Assembly: GCF_019175385.1 (NCBI RefSeq)
Contig: NC_083341.1
Location: forward strand, 90,050,321-90,114,320
Origin: Lycium barbarum
Taxonomy: Eukaryota > Streptophyta > Magnoliopsida > Solanales > Solanaceae
Length of the DNA stretch: 64,000 nucleotides
Direction: 5' to 3'
Below are positions 11,178 through 24,049 of the stretch, one piece after another. How positions within the stretch are numbered: position 1 is the first letter of the stretch; each line of letters begins with the position of its first letter. A model generated the notes under the pieces. It was not told the origin of the DNA and ran no database searches. It saw only the letters and a program-made list of their open reading frames with translations. A program made the translations under genes and the position numbers.

Positions 11178-14089
11178 TGTTATGTCCCGTGTTTTCGTAT
11201 AATTGGAAATCGAGAAATAATTACGACTTGGGTGTTAGAAGGACATAATTTGATTTTAGTAAATGTGACTATGTTGGTTATGGAATCATTAATGTCAAGA
11301 CCTCGGGGAAGGCCGAGGATAAATTTGGGATTTCGGAAATTAGTTTCGGGAATTACAAAACGGGACTTTTCAAGAATTGGTCCAAAGAAATTATAACTCA
11401 AATGAAGCCCAACAATTGAAGGGGGCCGGCCATAGCAAGTGGCCCAAGCCCACTTTTAAAGGGTCATGTGCTATGCACATGACCCCTAAATGGATATATA
11501 TGTGATATACTTAAGAATTATCAAGAAAACTAGAACAAAATCAAGAACACCAACAAGAAAGGGCTTTCGGCCGTAGCTAGGGAAAAAGGAGAAAGAAAAT
11601 TCCCAAGTTCTATTGTTGATCCAAAAATCCTAATTTTTGCATATTTGTGAAGTACTCAAGGCCCTCTTCAACGGGGTATAATTAGTTTGGCGCAAGAACG
11701 ACGTTTACGACAAGTCGGGTTTTCAAAGAAAAGGTAAGAATTTTGCCCCTTTAATGTTATAGAATTGATGTGAATATGTTAAGGATTGAGACTAGACGAG
11801 AATCCCGTAACTTGGATGTAAATAGAAAGCCGTGGGTGTGTGTGTATAGTGTGTATTGGCCGTGAGCCATAGGGAGGAAAAAATGATGTGAATTGATCTT
11901 GTTTAAGTTGGTATAATGCGTTGTTGTGACCCTTACGTCGTAAATGATTGATTGATGAATTAAATTGGCGTTGGAAAATGATTTCGGATATTATTGGAAA
12001 GCGTATACCTTCGGTATCATTATGTATATCATTGTATATTTAGAGTGCTAAAGACTTTAAATATGAATTTCTATTGATGTTAGTGAATTCGGAATGAAAC
12101 GACGCGAGTTAGAATGTTCGTCGTGAATTTTCGATGTTTTGAAGAATTATGGAAAGTAATGGATTTTGGGGCAATTTCGTGTATGGCTTGGATTGTAGTT
12201 AGGATGTGATTGTATAAGTTTGAATGCGGAAATGAATACAATTATGTAGATGTAGAATTGGAGTTTTGAAAGTTTGAATGAAAGTTGCCAACTTAGGTAA
12301 TAAAGTGGAACTTTGAAGCTAGAATGGTTTGATTGTGGCTTGTGTTGTTTGTTGATGTGTGGGCTGTTGTGGTTGATGTATTTTGAGCAGAGCTAAGCCT
12401 CGGGGATGTTAGATTTATAGGGGAAATGCTGCCGAAATTTCGGTAGGCAAAAATGATGTTAAAGGCATTTTTAGGCCTAAGAATCTCAATTGGTAACTTT
12501 GACCATTTGCAGATTTCAGACGGAACGGGACTTGACTTTTGGGAGAGCATACGACGTCTGTAAGGTATGTAAAGCTTCCCACTCCTTCATTTGGCATATC
12601 TTAGTGTGTTAGATGAATATGAGAACTTCCGGAGCATTTCTGCTCCTCGAAACCCGATCCACATAAAAGTTACTATTCATTCAATTCGATTGAAGCCTAA
12701 GGGCTCTATTTCGGCTAGAATGCCACCACTCGTCTGAAACCTATCGAAATGTGGTCGGGTAACCTAGAAACGACCATGTATGACCTTTGGCATATAAATG
12801 TTCGTAAAGATAAGTTCGCCACCTCACTTTGACTCGAGGTGGGCCCGCTACCCTGAAACGCCCTATTTGTCTTATTGGGCTATCTTTGTGAATAAAGTTG
12901 GATACGATACTTTCGATTTTGAAACTCCCTCCTATGAGATGTATTTTGAATATTATGATACGCTAAGTTACGTTTTGAGCTATACGTACTATTTGGAAAT
13001 GTTTTGTGAAATGAAACCTTATATCGACTAAGTATTCGACTATTTTGTATTATGAAATGACTTATGGGATTACTCTGCTTTGAAAGACTATTTTGAAGTA
13101 TGATTTGCATTTGTTTGCTCACGACTCCGCTCGTGCCTTATTATGACTTCGTTCACCGGTTCCCGGGCCGGTTTTGATTCGTGCGCCTTATGATAATTCG
13201 GCCGTATGCTGTGTTACGGTTCCCGAGGCTTCGCCATAGGGCCGGGTTCCGTTTGGAGTTATGCTGTGATATGGCTCGTGATGCGATACGCTCACCTATG
13301 ATTATGTTTGTGTTCGGGGATGTACGGAGATTTGAAACCTTCTGGTGTTATGCTGTGTGTGGCGCCAGCGTCGGAGTGGCGACCACGTTCCTAAGCGTTT
13401 GCATGATTTCAATTGCATTATGTATACGTATATTATTTCGCTACAGATTCTGACATACCCAATTGTACTCCACTTTGACATTTGATTTGCTTTCGGTTTT
13501 GATCCATATTTCTGTACTCCGTGCTTTACATACTCAGTACATATTTCATACTGACCCCCTCTCTTCGGGGGCTGCGTTTTATGCCCGCAGGTGCAGATAT
13601 CGGTGATCCTCCGCAGTAGGCTTCACTTCTTGCTATTCCGGAGTACTCCTATTTGATCCGGAGTCCACTTTTGTTACAGACTCTTTTTGCTTTGTATATA
13701 TTTGGTATATTTGACTATTTGGGTACGGCGGGGCCCTGTCTCGCCATATGTCTTTGTTTTGAATTCGTAGAGGCCTGTAGTCATATATGTGGGGTGATGG
13801 TCCTGTATATGTTGGTTGATTTCGTTTTCTGGTCTTAAAGCGGCCTGCTTGTTATGATGGCCCCAAATGGCCCTTATGCATATGTTTGTACTTTTGACCG
13901 GCGATGTCTATTCCGCCGCTCAGTTTGTATTTGATTTGTGCGACCGCTTAAGACATATTTTGATATAAATTGCATTTGATATGATCTCGTAAAATTCGGA
14001 AATACGTTTGGACCTTATAATTAATGGGTGATTCGGTCTGGGCACCCAGGTAGGGTGCCAGTCGCGGCCCACGGGGTTGGGTCGTGACA
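11178..14089 (+). repeat. 3' LTR of element A
   Basis: Same length (2912 bp) and same modules as the 5' LTR, offset by 8081 bp, with only scattered single-base differences. It ends GGGTCGTGACA and is followed by the GTTAT duplication. Confidence 0.95.
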
Positions 14090-14094
14090 GTTAT
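14090..14094 (+). other. Target-site duplication of A, right copy (GTTAT)
   Basis: Exact repeat of 3092-3096. LTR K resumes immediately after. Confidence 0.95.
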
Positions 14095-15539
14095 TATGGG
14101 AAATTATGTGATTTTTGTATGATTTTTATGTAATTATGGAAGTAAGATTCTAGATATGGATAATGGTTGTCGTTAATGAATTTGGAAGAAAACAATGTAA
14201 GTTGGTAATGTTGTTGCATTTGTTGAAGTTCGGATGGAATATGGAGTTAGTGGAAATACTTGAATTCGTGAATATTGTTCGGAATGTTATTGGAATACGT
14301 TTGAATAATCTCGAGTTAGTGAATGAATATGAGAATAATGATATTAGCTTGATATGATGAAGTTGGAATGGAAAGTGTTGTTTTATGTATAAAGAGGACT
14401 ATTTGTGATAAAGTGCGTTTTATGATAATTGTTGATGTTGTTGGATTGTTGGGTTGTTGTTGTTGTTATATGAGGCCGAGCTAAGTCTCGGGGACGTTAT
14501 ATGTTTAGGGAAATGCTGCCGAAATTTCGGTAGATAAATATGCCCTTAAGTTGAACTCTTAGAAACTATAACTTACAATTGGTAAAAATGACCATTTGTA
14601 GATTTTGGGCGAAACGGGAATTAAATTTGAGCAAGCGTAAGGCGCAACTAAGGTATGTAAAGTCTTTCCCTTCATTCTTTGGCATGTTCTAAACATGATA
14701 GGCTCGAACGTGAGCCTCAGATACGACTCTGCTCTTCGAAATCCAAGATTGAAATTGGCCCCATTTCTTTCAGTAAGATTGAACTAGTTTCTTGTGATTT
14801 GTCGTTAAAGTAACCTATATGTATGCAACTTTCACAAATGAAGTCGGAATGACCTAAAACTCTCGTGGGTGGCTCCATAAGACTTATGATCCATACTTTA
14901 CGTACGCCACCTCAGTTCGGCCCAAGGTGGGCCCACAAAAAATTCTGATACTTTCTGTACGGCTCAAATTAGCTCACTTCTGTCCGAAAATCTCAGGCAA
15001 CTTTTGGTTATTAGTCTGTCTGCTATATGACCAGTGTTATGACTATAGTTATGAGTCATATAATATATTCTGACGTCTGGAGCGGTTCCGGACATCTTAT
15101 TCCGATGTAGTCTGTCGTGCCATCCTAAATGACATCTATGCGTATTTTATGAACAATGTCCGATTACTCTGATTTGACCCACCGTTTGGTTTACTTCCGT
15201 TTCATTGAGTCTGTATAATGATAGGTATGTGTATGGTTTCTCATTAATCTGTTCGTGGATGTCTCAATGCTTCCTTCACTACGCCCGGGCCAGGTTCTGT
15301 TATTCGTGCATATTCCACTGCATTGTTCACCGCATCCCTCGGTGTGCGGGCCGGGTTCTGTTTACATCTGTATATGATTTGATGGTGTGATAGTATGGGG
15401 ATGGCGGCCAGGATGGCATATGATCTGATCTGTCTGTCCACCGCGTCCCGTACTAAGAGGGCCGGGTTCTGTTACCGCATGCCTCGTTAGAGGGCCGGGA
15501 TCTGATATATATGCTATCTGTATCTGTATATTCTTATGA

Positions 15540-15850
15540 CTCTGCATGCATGATTCTGTCTGGTACACATCTGTATATCTGATCTGGACTATGACTTTGT
15601 CTGTTGCACTTCTGAAAGTCTGATTCGGTTACTGATTCAGATTCTGTCTGCTTTACTATTGTACGTCTGCTTCGGATTATGACTTAGTCAGTCACGCTTT
15701 GTACTTCTGACTCAGATTACGACCTTGTCAGCCATACTCTGTACCTCTGATTCAGATTACGGCTCTGTCTGTTATACCCGGTACTCTATATATATTTATA
15801 CTCTGTATTTCTGACTCGAATTCGGGCTCGACTCTATCCACTATATTTTG
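15540..15850 (+). repeat. Imperfect short tandem repeats in LTR K
   Basis: Degenerate units of about 50-57 bp built on CTGATTCAGATTACG...TCTGTCTG...TGTACTTCTGA follow one another four or five times, just before the hairpin module. The same array is repeated at about 17789-18099 in copy 2. Confidence 0.6.
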
Positions 15851-16338
15851 TATCTCTGGTTTGGATTATGATTATATTTGTTACATTTCCGCTTTACATA
15901 CTCGGTACATTTTTCGTACTGACCCCCTGTTCTTCGGGGGCTGTGCTACAAGCCCGCAGGTACAGACACACCTTTTGATACGCCGCCAGCTTAGGATACC
16001 TGTTCCGCTACTTGGGAATTGCTCCCCTTGATTCAGAGCTTATAATTTTGGTATATATCTTTTGCTGTTGTATATTCTGTACATATGTTTATCTGGGGTA
16101 CGGCGGGGCCCTGTCCCGTCATATGATTCTGTCGGTCTGTTTAGATGTCTGTGGACATGTTTGTGGGTTGGGGTCTTTCTGTATGAATATGTGTATATGT
16201 TGTGTGTGGGCGATCCCATTCGCCGCGGCGGCCGGTCCGCATATGTTTAAATGTTGCCTTGTTGGCCCTGGGTGGCCCCTGTTGGTATTTTATGTGTGCA
16301 GGGTTATATTGGATAGTCCGTAAAACAAAGGAAATTAT

Positions 16339-18552
16339 GTTATTATGGGAAATTATGTGATTTTTGTATGATTTTTATGTAATTATGGAAGTAAGATTCT
16401 AGATATGGATAATGGTTGTCGTTAATGAATTTGGAAGAAAACAATGTAAGTTGGTAATGTTGTTGCATTTGTTGAAGTTCGGATGGAATATGGAGTTAGT
16501 GGAAATACTTGAATTCGTGAATATTGTTCGGAATGTTATTGGAATACGTTTGAATAATCTCGAGTTAGTGAATGAATATAAGAATAATGATATTAGCTTG
16601 ATATGATGAAGTTGGAATGGAAAGTGTTGTTTTATGTATAAAGAGGACTATTTGTGATAAAGTGCGTTTTATGATAATTGTTGATGTTGTTGGATTGTTG
16701 GGTTGTTGTTGTTGTTATATGAGGCCGAGCTAAGTCTCGGGGACGTTATATGTTTAGGGAAATGCTGCCGAAATTTCGGTAGATAAATATGCCCTTAAGT
16801 TGAACTCTTAGAAACTATAACTTACAATTGGTAAAAATGACCATTTGTAGATTTTGGGCGAAACGGGAATTAAATTTGAGCAAGCGTAAGGCGCAACTAA
16901 GGTATGTAAAGTCTTTCCCTTCATTCTTTGGCATGTTCTAAGCATGATAGGCTCGAACGTGAGCCTCAGATACGACTCTGCTCTTCGAAATCCAAGATTG
17001 AAATTGGCCCCATTTCTTTCAGTAAGATTGAACTAGTTTCTTGTGATTTGTCGTTAAAGTAACCTATATGTATGCAACTTTCATAAATGAAGTCGGAATG
17101 ACCTAAAACTCTCGTGGGTGGCTCCATAAGACTTATGATCCATACTTTACGTACGCCACCTCAGTTCAGCCCAAGGTGGGCCCACAAAAAATTCTGATAC
17201 TTTCTATACGGCTCAAATTAGCTCACTTCTGTTCGAAAATCTCAGGCAACTTTTGGTTATTAGTCTGTCTGCTATATGACCAGTGTTATGACTATAGTTA
17301 TGAGTCGTATAATATATTCTGACGTCTGGAGCGGTTCTGGACATCTTATTCCGATGTAGTCTGTCGTGCCATCCCAAATGACATATATGCGTATTTTATG
17401 AACAATGTCCGATTACTCTGATTTGACCCACCGTTTGGTTTACTTACGTGTCATTGAGTCTGTATAATGATAGGTATGTGTATGGTCTCTCATTAATCTG
17501 TTCGTGGATGTCTCAATGCTTCCTTCATTGCGCCCGGGCCAGGTTCTGTTATTCGTGCATATTCCACTGCATTGTTCACCGCGTCCCTCGGTGTGCGGGC
17601 CGGGTTCTGTTTACATCTGTATATGATTTGATGGTGTGATAGTATGGGGATGGCGGCCAGGATGGCATATGATCTGATCTGTCTGTCCACCGCGTCCCGT
17701 ACTAAGAGGGTCGGGTTCTGTTACCGCGTCCCTCGTTAGAGGGTCGGGATCTGATATATATGCTATCTGTATCTGTATATTCTTATGACTCTGCATGCAT
17801 GATTCTGTCTGGTACACATCTGTATATCTGATCTGGACTATGACTCTGTCTGTTGCACTTCTGAAAGTCTGATTCAGTTACTGATTCAGATTCTGTCTGC
17901 TTTACTATTGTACATCTGCTTCGGATTATGACTTAGTCAGTCACGCTTTGTACTTCTGACTCAGATTACGACCTTGTCAGCCATACTCTGTACCTCTGAT
18001 TCAGATTACAGCTCTGTCTGTTATACCCGGTACTCTGTATATATTTATACTCTGTATTGCTGACTCGAATTCGGGCTCGACTCTATCCACTATATTTTGT
18101 ATCTCTGGTTTGGATTATGATTATATTTGTTACATTTCCGCTTTACATACTCGGTACATTTTTCGTACTGACCCCATGTTTTTCGGGGGCTGCGCTACAT
18201 GCCCGCAGGTACAGACGCACCTTTTGATACGCCGCCAGCTTAGGATACCTGTTCTGCTACTTGGGAATTTCCCCTTGATCCGGAGCTTATAATTTTGGTA
18301 TATATCTTTTGCTGTTGTATATTCTGTACATATGTTTATCTGGGGTACGGCGGTCTGTTTAGAGGTCTGTGGACATGTTTGTGGGTTGGGGTCTTTCAGT
18401 ATGAATATGTGTATATGTTGTGTGTGGGCTATCCCATTCGCCGCGGCGGCCGGTCCGCATATGTTTAAATGTTGCCTTGTTGGCCCTGGGTGGCCCCTGT
18501 TGGTATTTTATGTGTGTAGGGTTATATTGGATAGTCCGTAAAACAAAGGAAA
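16339..18552 (+). repeat. Tandem duplication within LTR K, copy 2 (holds the empty target site of A)
   Basis: Second unit, homologous to copy 1 up to about 18552, where the original LTR continues with CTCTGCCGAAA. It lacks 29 bp near 18353, present in copy 1 at about 16103-16131. The gap is bounded by CGG on both sides, which points to a short-homology deletion. The site GTTAT at 16339-16343 is unoccupied. Confidence 0.88.
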
Positions 18553-18717
18553 CTCTGCCGAAATTTTTCTGGAAATTATCAAAAATTGAAATATAGCCTT
18601 GTCGGCTTCTGCTACAAACTTGAATGCGTTTAATAAAAATTTGAGATAGCATTTTATAGGTGTGCTTGGGTGCCCAGATCGGGCACTAGTCACGGCCTAC
18701 GGGGTTGGGTCGTGACA

Positions 18718-19242
18718 GCCGTTGTTCCGGGGCCTAGACTTTTGGAACAAATCTTCTGATGTATTTATATATGGTTGTTCAGAGGTACGACGGGGCCCTG
18801 TCCTGTCATATTTCACTGTTAGTACTCTTAGAGGTCTGTAGACATGTGTGTGGGTTGTAAAATAGATTATGATCAGCTGTGTCTATATAGTCGTTGTGGA
18901 TGTTTCTGTTGGTTGTGGCAGCCTTGCCGACTTGCATGTGTTATCGACACGTAGTGGCAGCCTTGTCGGCTTGCGTAGTATATTGACATGTGGTGGCAGC
19001 CTTGCCAGCTTACGTATTATAATGATATATAGTGGTAGCCTCGTCGGCTTGCGTATTTGATTTCGTTGTGATTAGTTGAGACTCCACAGGGGACAAACTA
19101 TATTGATATGTGACGTTGAGAACCTTTGGGTCTATGTTGATTCCCATGTTGTCTATAGTGTCAGTCTGATTAGATCTAACAGGTATACATATGGGTGTCC
19201 AGCTCGGGCACTAGTCATGGCCCACGGGGCTGGGTCGTGACA
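18718..19242 (+). repeat. 5' LTR of B, 3' remnant
   Basis: Aligns with the last 485 bp of the B 3' LTR, beginning at GTTGTTCCGG. It carries GGTACGACGGGGCCCTGTCC, then four copies of a GTGGCAGCCTTGCCGGCTTG-type motif with 50-60 bp spacing, and ends GGGTCGTGACA at 19242. The sequence after the end (GAAGTGAATCG) has lost the normal primer site. Confidence 0.8.
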
Positions 19243-20905
19243 GAAGTGAATCGTTTGAGACAGGACTGAGGATCGTTTGTAAAGATTTTATATGACATTA
19301 GAAAGTGGATTCTTATAAAAAGGAAGAATACGACAAGAAAATGGTAACAAGTAACTTAAGAGATATTATAAAGGATAGCAATGCTATACTGGATTAGAGG
19401 TTGAGACGTTGGCAACGGGGTTTCTTGGTAATGGTATTATGACTTATAAGTGGCAAAGAAGAAGAGATAGGGAATCTCCTATAGTAGAATATGAGAAAAT
19501 GGAATGGTAAATAAAGGAAGGGAAAGGAGTACGACAAGGTAGACAGCAAGTGAGTTTTAGTACAAATAAGATATGTAAAACAGAATAAACCAGGAGAAGG
19601 AAAGACTATGACTAAGATTGGATGTACTTGTACAAGCTATACAAGAATAGTTATGCAATCTACGCATATTAGTATGTTAAGAATGAGATCAAGTGAGTAC
19701 TTGATAAGAAGAGTAAAGATTTAGTAATAACAATGTGGGTGTGACATTCGGGACACATTAAGGGAAAGGTGAAGAGTGGTTTGAGCCAAATTACCGGGAC
19801 CAAATTAGTACTAAGGACAGATAGGACATAGCCATAGTTGAGCCTTGATATCAACTGAAAGATACAAGAGAAGAATGTAAGGTCTGCATAAAGACTACTG
19901 AGACGACGGTAAGGTATTTCTTGGGCTAATTTGAAAACCCACATATATTCTTGTAAGATTGCAATATGATGCGTGATAGGAAAACTAAGAGAAAAATCTG
20001 AATGAAGAGGCAATAGAAGAGTTTGAATTAAAGATAAAGAAACGACACGAGATAATATGCCTAAAGTATTGCCAGTTAGGTTAAGGGAAATTACAAAATG
20101 ATTTAACCGAGACAATCAGAACAAGCGAGTTACGGGATGATAGTAAAATTATAATATGAGGGAAGTCTAGCGCTATTTGATAGCCAACCCTAAATATTGA
20201 GATCAAGAACTAAAAGCAAGTGATAGTTAAACACCTTTAAAAGAAATTCAGAAAGTGACACATGATGCTGAAGATTCCAGAATACGGACTATAACAGCAA
20301 AGCAAAGCAAGGTTATCGGGGTAGAATAATATTACAATCTGGGAAATTTTGTTTTATCCGTAGAATCTATGAAGGGTCTACAAGTATTGGAGGTATAAAA
20401 TACTCCAAGAATCGTAAAGTCTAATAAATCGATGAGGGATGTCTGCACGTTACAAGGTCTTGCTTAAAGATTAGAAGTAAAGTGAAGTGAACGATACATC
20501 ATCTTAAGGGAGTAACTGTAGAAGAACAAAGAGTCAAGTTGTGGCTAAGTGCACCATGAATATGAGTCTGAATCAATCAGTGACAGTACAACTGAACAGT
20601 ATGCAGACAAGCGAAAGAGTAACAATTCAGCAGAAGAGCTCGAAATACAACTGACAACCAACTGCGAAATGAGGAGGAGAGCAAAGACAACGACGTGAAA
20701 TAATTACCTTGGGAACCAAAAGAAAGAGGGAATATCACGACAGTGGTTACTCAGAGATCTGGAATGCGTTGTAATAGATTAAAGGGAATCGACCAATGAA
20801 AGAGGCATGTGAAGGACATAATTTAGTAAAAGAACGTTTAAGGAAGTATTGGGAGTTCAGGACCAGTTTAACATTCGAGGATGAATGTTCTAAAGGGGGG
20901 AAGGA
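19243..20905 (+). other. Interior of B: non-coding, purine-rich
   Basis: No gag-pol similarity. From about 19316 to the end it aligns with the 3' part of the interior of C (about 43792-45260), showing that the two belong to one non-coding family. Everything between the primer region and that point has been deleted in B. It ends with the AACATTCG/TGAATGTT hairpin (20870-20889) and the purine tract AAAGGGGGGAAGGA. A 148-residue minus-strand frame (19669-20115) is not preserved in C and is not credible. Confidence 0.72.
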
Positions 20906-23467
20906 TGTTATACCCTGTATTTTTATACGTCGAATTATTCGCAAGCTAATCGACTTAAGTTAAAGACGGGATTATTTTCGGACATGAGTTAGGAATCTTT
21001 ATTTTTCAATTTTAATTAGTACACAAATTGCTTATAAATTTTATTTAGTGTAGAAATATTATTGGAGATTAGGGACTAATTAATTATGATTAGATTATTA
21101 AGTAAGGATTAGTGATTAATTAAAATTAATTAAGTTAATTATAATTTATGGGCCCCACCTGATTTATTAAAAAAATGAAAACAAATGACGACTCCTCATG
21201 ATGGACATGTGGAAGGCTTAGGGGCAGCATATAAGGCCACACTTTGATGAATAATTGATTCATTACAATTCATCTTCTTCAACCAAAAGTTGACTTAGAA
21301 AGAGAAGCAAAGCTAAGCTATAGAGAGAGAGGGAGTTCGGCCGTGGCAGCCCTTTGTAAAAAAATAAAATAAATTATTTCCTATTAAATTCCAAGGTATT
21401 TTACACGTCCAAGGAGGTGGTAACAACATAAGGTGTTGAATTGATGAAGAAGAAATAGTGCAACTGGTGCAAACGAGTGAAGAATTTGCTCCGATTAAAT
21501 TAAGGTAAGATCTTCTCATTTTATGGTATAATTGGATTAATGGTGTTGTAATGGAAAGATTAAAATTGTATTATGTGAAATTGGAAGTAAGAAATTGCAT
21601 GAATCCGTTGATATTAGGAGTTGTGGTTGTTATATGGAATTGTTGAGTTGAGAGGATTAAAAGTACGGTTCATGTTCGTATGTTGTTGTTCGTGTTGTTG
21701 TCGTGTTGTTGTTGATGTGGATTCTAAATTTGGAAGAAAAGAGTGTATAACGTATCGCATACAAAACGTATGTTGGTTTGTTTAGTGTATAATCTTAAAT
21801 GTTAATGATTTGGATTGGAAAGGGATTAAGAAAGGTTGTTGAGTTTTTTATGGATTGGATTGTAAAGATTCTATATGAATATTGCTATTGCTGTCATTGT
21901 TGGTATTGCTGTGATAACAGGAGGTTAATTGGAAGTTTGGGTTAGGCGAGTTATATAGGGGAAATGCTGCCCGATTTTCGTTAAGTTCTTAACTAATAAA
22001 AATCCTAATCAAGAAAGTATGAATTGAAGAATGGTTCCTATAGGTAATTGGTTGTAGATTGATAAGCTAGAAAGTATAGTTTACTAACGATAGCGTACTT
22101 TCATATTAAATAGGCTAAAGGGGCAACAAAGCGAACGTGATTACGATTAACCTTCAACAGGTATGTAAAGTTAACCCTTCTTTCTTTTTGGCATGATCTT
22201 TAGGAAACGAACAGACAATGTGTATATGATTCCAAAGAAGTTCCTATTCTTAGAGCCACTGGGATGGCTAACGTTATTGATTTCCAAAAGCTATTTCATT
22301 ATGTCTTGATACGTGTATATGATTCCAGAAGTTCTATTTGGATATAATCCATAGTGATATTCCAATAGTACTTGATATGACTATTGTCTTGATTTTCAAA
22401 TGATAGTTCGTATTGATTATTCTATTGAGTCTCAAATATGATTTAATTTGCATATGGTTGCTCACTACTCTACTCGTGCATGCCTCAACATATCTTTCAC
22501 TGAGTCCCGGGCAAGGATACAGTTTCGCTGCATTGTTCATCGAGTCCCTCACTAGAGGGCCGGGTACGGTATATATATATATATATATATATGATGGTGT
22601 TATGCTGTGTTCTGGCATTATGATATGTTATGGCGTTAGGATGTGTTTATGGCATTATGATGTGTTTATGGTGTTATGCTGTGTTATGGCGCCAAAGATT
22701 ATATGTGGCGACCATCTTCACCGAGTCCCATAATGGGCCGGGTATGATATATGATATTGACATGCACGATTTATGTTTCAAAAGGGCAAGTGTTTTGGTA
22801 TTCTGGACATTATACTTCTCTACTGTACTCCCTATTTCAGTTATGATCCTTTTTACTGTATTTCATGCTTTATATACTCAGTACATATCCCGTACTGACC
22901 CCCTTTCTTCGGGGGGATTTGTTTCATGCCCGCAGGTATAGATAGTCGGTTTGGTGACCCTTCAGTATAGGACTTCTACTCAGCTGTCTTGGAGGGCTCC
23001 GTTGTTCCGGAGTCTACACTTTTGGTACAGATCTTATGATGTATATATATATATATGTTTATCCAGGGGTACGACGGGGCCCTGTCCCGTCATATTTCAC
23101 TGTTGATGCTCTTAGAGGTCTGTAAACATATGTGTGGGTTGTGTATAATTTCTATTCAGCTGTGTCTATACGATGTGTTATGATATGATGCCCGTCTGTA
23201 GTGGCAGCCTTTTCGGCTTGCATATGACATGATATTGATGTGTTGTGGCAACCTTGTCGGCTTGCGTATCATTTTATGATTTGATCAGTTGTGACTCCTC
23301 AAGAGACAGTTTATCTTAATATACATATATGATGACGTTATGAACCGTTGGAGTTCTTTTGCAAGTTCCTATATTGTTCATAGATTCAGTTTGATTATAT
23401 TTAATAGGTTCGTATACGGGTGTCCAGTTCGGTCACTAGTCATGGCCCACGGGGTTGGGTCGTGATA
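20906..23467 (+). repeat. 3' LTR of B
   Basis: 2562 bp from TGTTATACCC to a decayed end, GGGTCGTGATA. It contains AAGGTAAGA (GT at 21505), a GCTGCCCGATTTTCG block (21967), AGGTATGTAAAG (22160), GAGTCCC/GGGCCGGG blocks with a run of about 24 alternating TA bases (22570-22593), the hairpin module (22869-22946), and GTGGCAGCC motifs (23200-23270). Confidence 0.85.
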
Positions 23468-24033
23468 TGATATATGGGATGTGATAACACATATACTATG
23501 ATGATGTAAAATGTGATATATGTAAAAAGTACGTTGGTTATAACACCCAAGAAGGTTATATCTTTTCTTATAATTCATGATTCTATGACACTGTTCATTT
23601 CATTCCTGCCTTACATACTCAGTACAATGTTTGTACTGACGTTCGTTTCCTTTGGACGCTATGTTCATGCCCACAGGTAGACAGGGAGGAGATCTTGCTT
23701 CGGACTCTTAGAAGCTGATAGTTGACCGAAAGCACTCCTTTGTTCCAGAGGTGCTTATGATGATTCTTTTGTGTATATTGGTACATGTCATTCCATAGTG
23801 GCTCGTAGATACTCAATGTGGGTTATGTGGTTTCACGACGTGGAGATGGTGTAAATATATTGATACATGTTATTGTATAAAAGCATTATGTTTTGTAATG
23901 AAAAGCAGTTTCTTTTGTAAAATGAGCATGAAATCAATAAATGATTGTTGAATGAGTCTAAGAAGTAATAGTACGAGTAGTTCTCGGTGGTTAGCCCTGG
24001 GTACCCGTCGCGGCCCCTAGCTGGGTCGTGACA
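23468..24033 (+). repeat. 5' LTR of D, 3' remnant
   Basis: Nearly identical to 52285-52852 of the D 3' LTR. It contains the hairpin module (23612-23684), here with a GTTCG/GGACG-type stem, and ends GGCCCCTAGCTGGGTCGTGACA. The rest of this LTR lies left of the window because B was inserted into it. Confidence 0.88.
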
Positions 24034-24037
24034 GAAG

Positions 24038-24049
24038 TGGTATCAGAGC
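24038..24049 (+). promoter_or_regulatory. Primer binding site of D
   Basis: TGGTATCAGAGC four bases after the LTR end, the same initiator-tRNA match as in A, C, E and J. The following leader (24050-24236) shares its order of blocks with those of A, C and E. Confidence 0.9.

Larger units (their letters stand above)
3097..14089 (+). mobile_element. Element A: complete Ty3/gypsy chromovirus-type LTR retrotransposon
   Basis: Both LTRs are 2912 bp, start TGTTATGTCCC and end GGGTCGTGACA, and look about 99% alike by eye, which implies a recent insertion. Between them are a tRNA-iMet-type primer site at 6013, a single gag-pol frame (6212-11044), and a purine tract ending at 11177. The element is bounded by GTTAT duplications and interrupts LTR K. 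The gene order gag-protease-RT-RNase H-integrase plus a C-terminal chromodomain-like segment is that of chromoviruses. The sequence style fits the Tekay/Del clade (inference). Five in-frame stops mean it can no longer make its own polyprotein. Confidence 0.95.
14090..16338 (+). repeat. Tandem duplication within LTR K, copy 1
   Basis: Matches copy 2 base for base at an offset of 2249 with scattered substitutions, mostly transitions. Element A sits at the very start of this copy: GTTATTATGGG follows A here and occurs uninterrupted at 16339. The unit boundary shows short homology (AAAGGAAA before the join). Confidence 0.88.
14095..18717 (+). repeat. LTR K, right part, containing a 2249-bp tandem duplication
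   Basis: Continues from 3096 across element A. It carries the shared LTR modules twice because of the duplication: GCTGCCGAAATTTCGG (14515 and 16764), AAGGTATGTAAAG (14650 and 16899), TACTCGGTAC hairpin modules (15890 and 18139), and GGTACGGCGG blocks. It ends at 18717 with GGTTGGGTCGTGACA. The next bases are LTR B, not a primer site, so K is either a solo LTR or the 3' LTR of an element that begins left of the window. There are no credible coding regions. Confidence 0.8.
18718..23467 (+). mobile_element. Element B: internally deleted non-autonomous LTR element
   Basis: Remains of a 5' LTR (18718-19242), 1.66 kb of non-coding interior, and a full 3' LTR (20906-23467). The LTRs belong to the same family as those of C. 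The left LTR starts exactly where LTR K ends, so K was inserted into it and its beginning lies off-window. To the right, at 23468, LTR D continues, so B sits inside the 5' LTR of D. The two LTR remnants differ visibly, more than in A, C or E, so B is older. It holds no gag or pol. Confidence 0.8.

Noticed and set aside
14163..14357. 64-residue frame present in both tandem copies of K (also 16412-16606)
   Set aside because: Identical only because of the tandem duplication. Low-complexity Asn/Val/Ile-rich translation of AT-rich LTR.
19669..20115. 148-residue minus-strand frame in B, possibly an antisense gene
   Set aside because: The aligned part of C has only an 81-residue frame with different breaks, so there is no sign of coding constraint.
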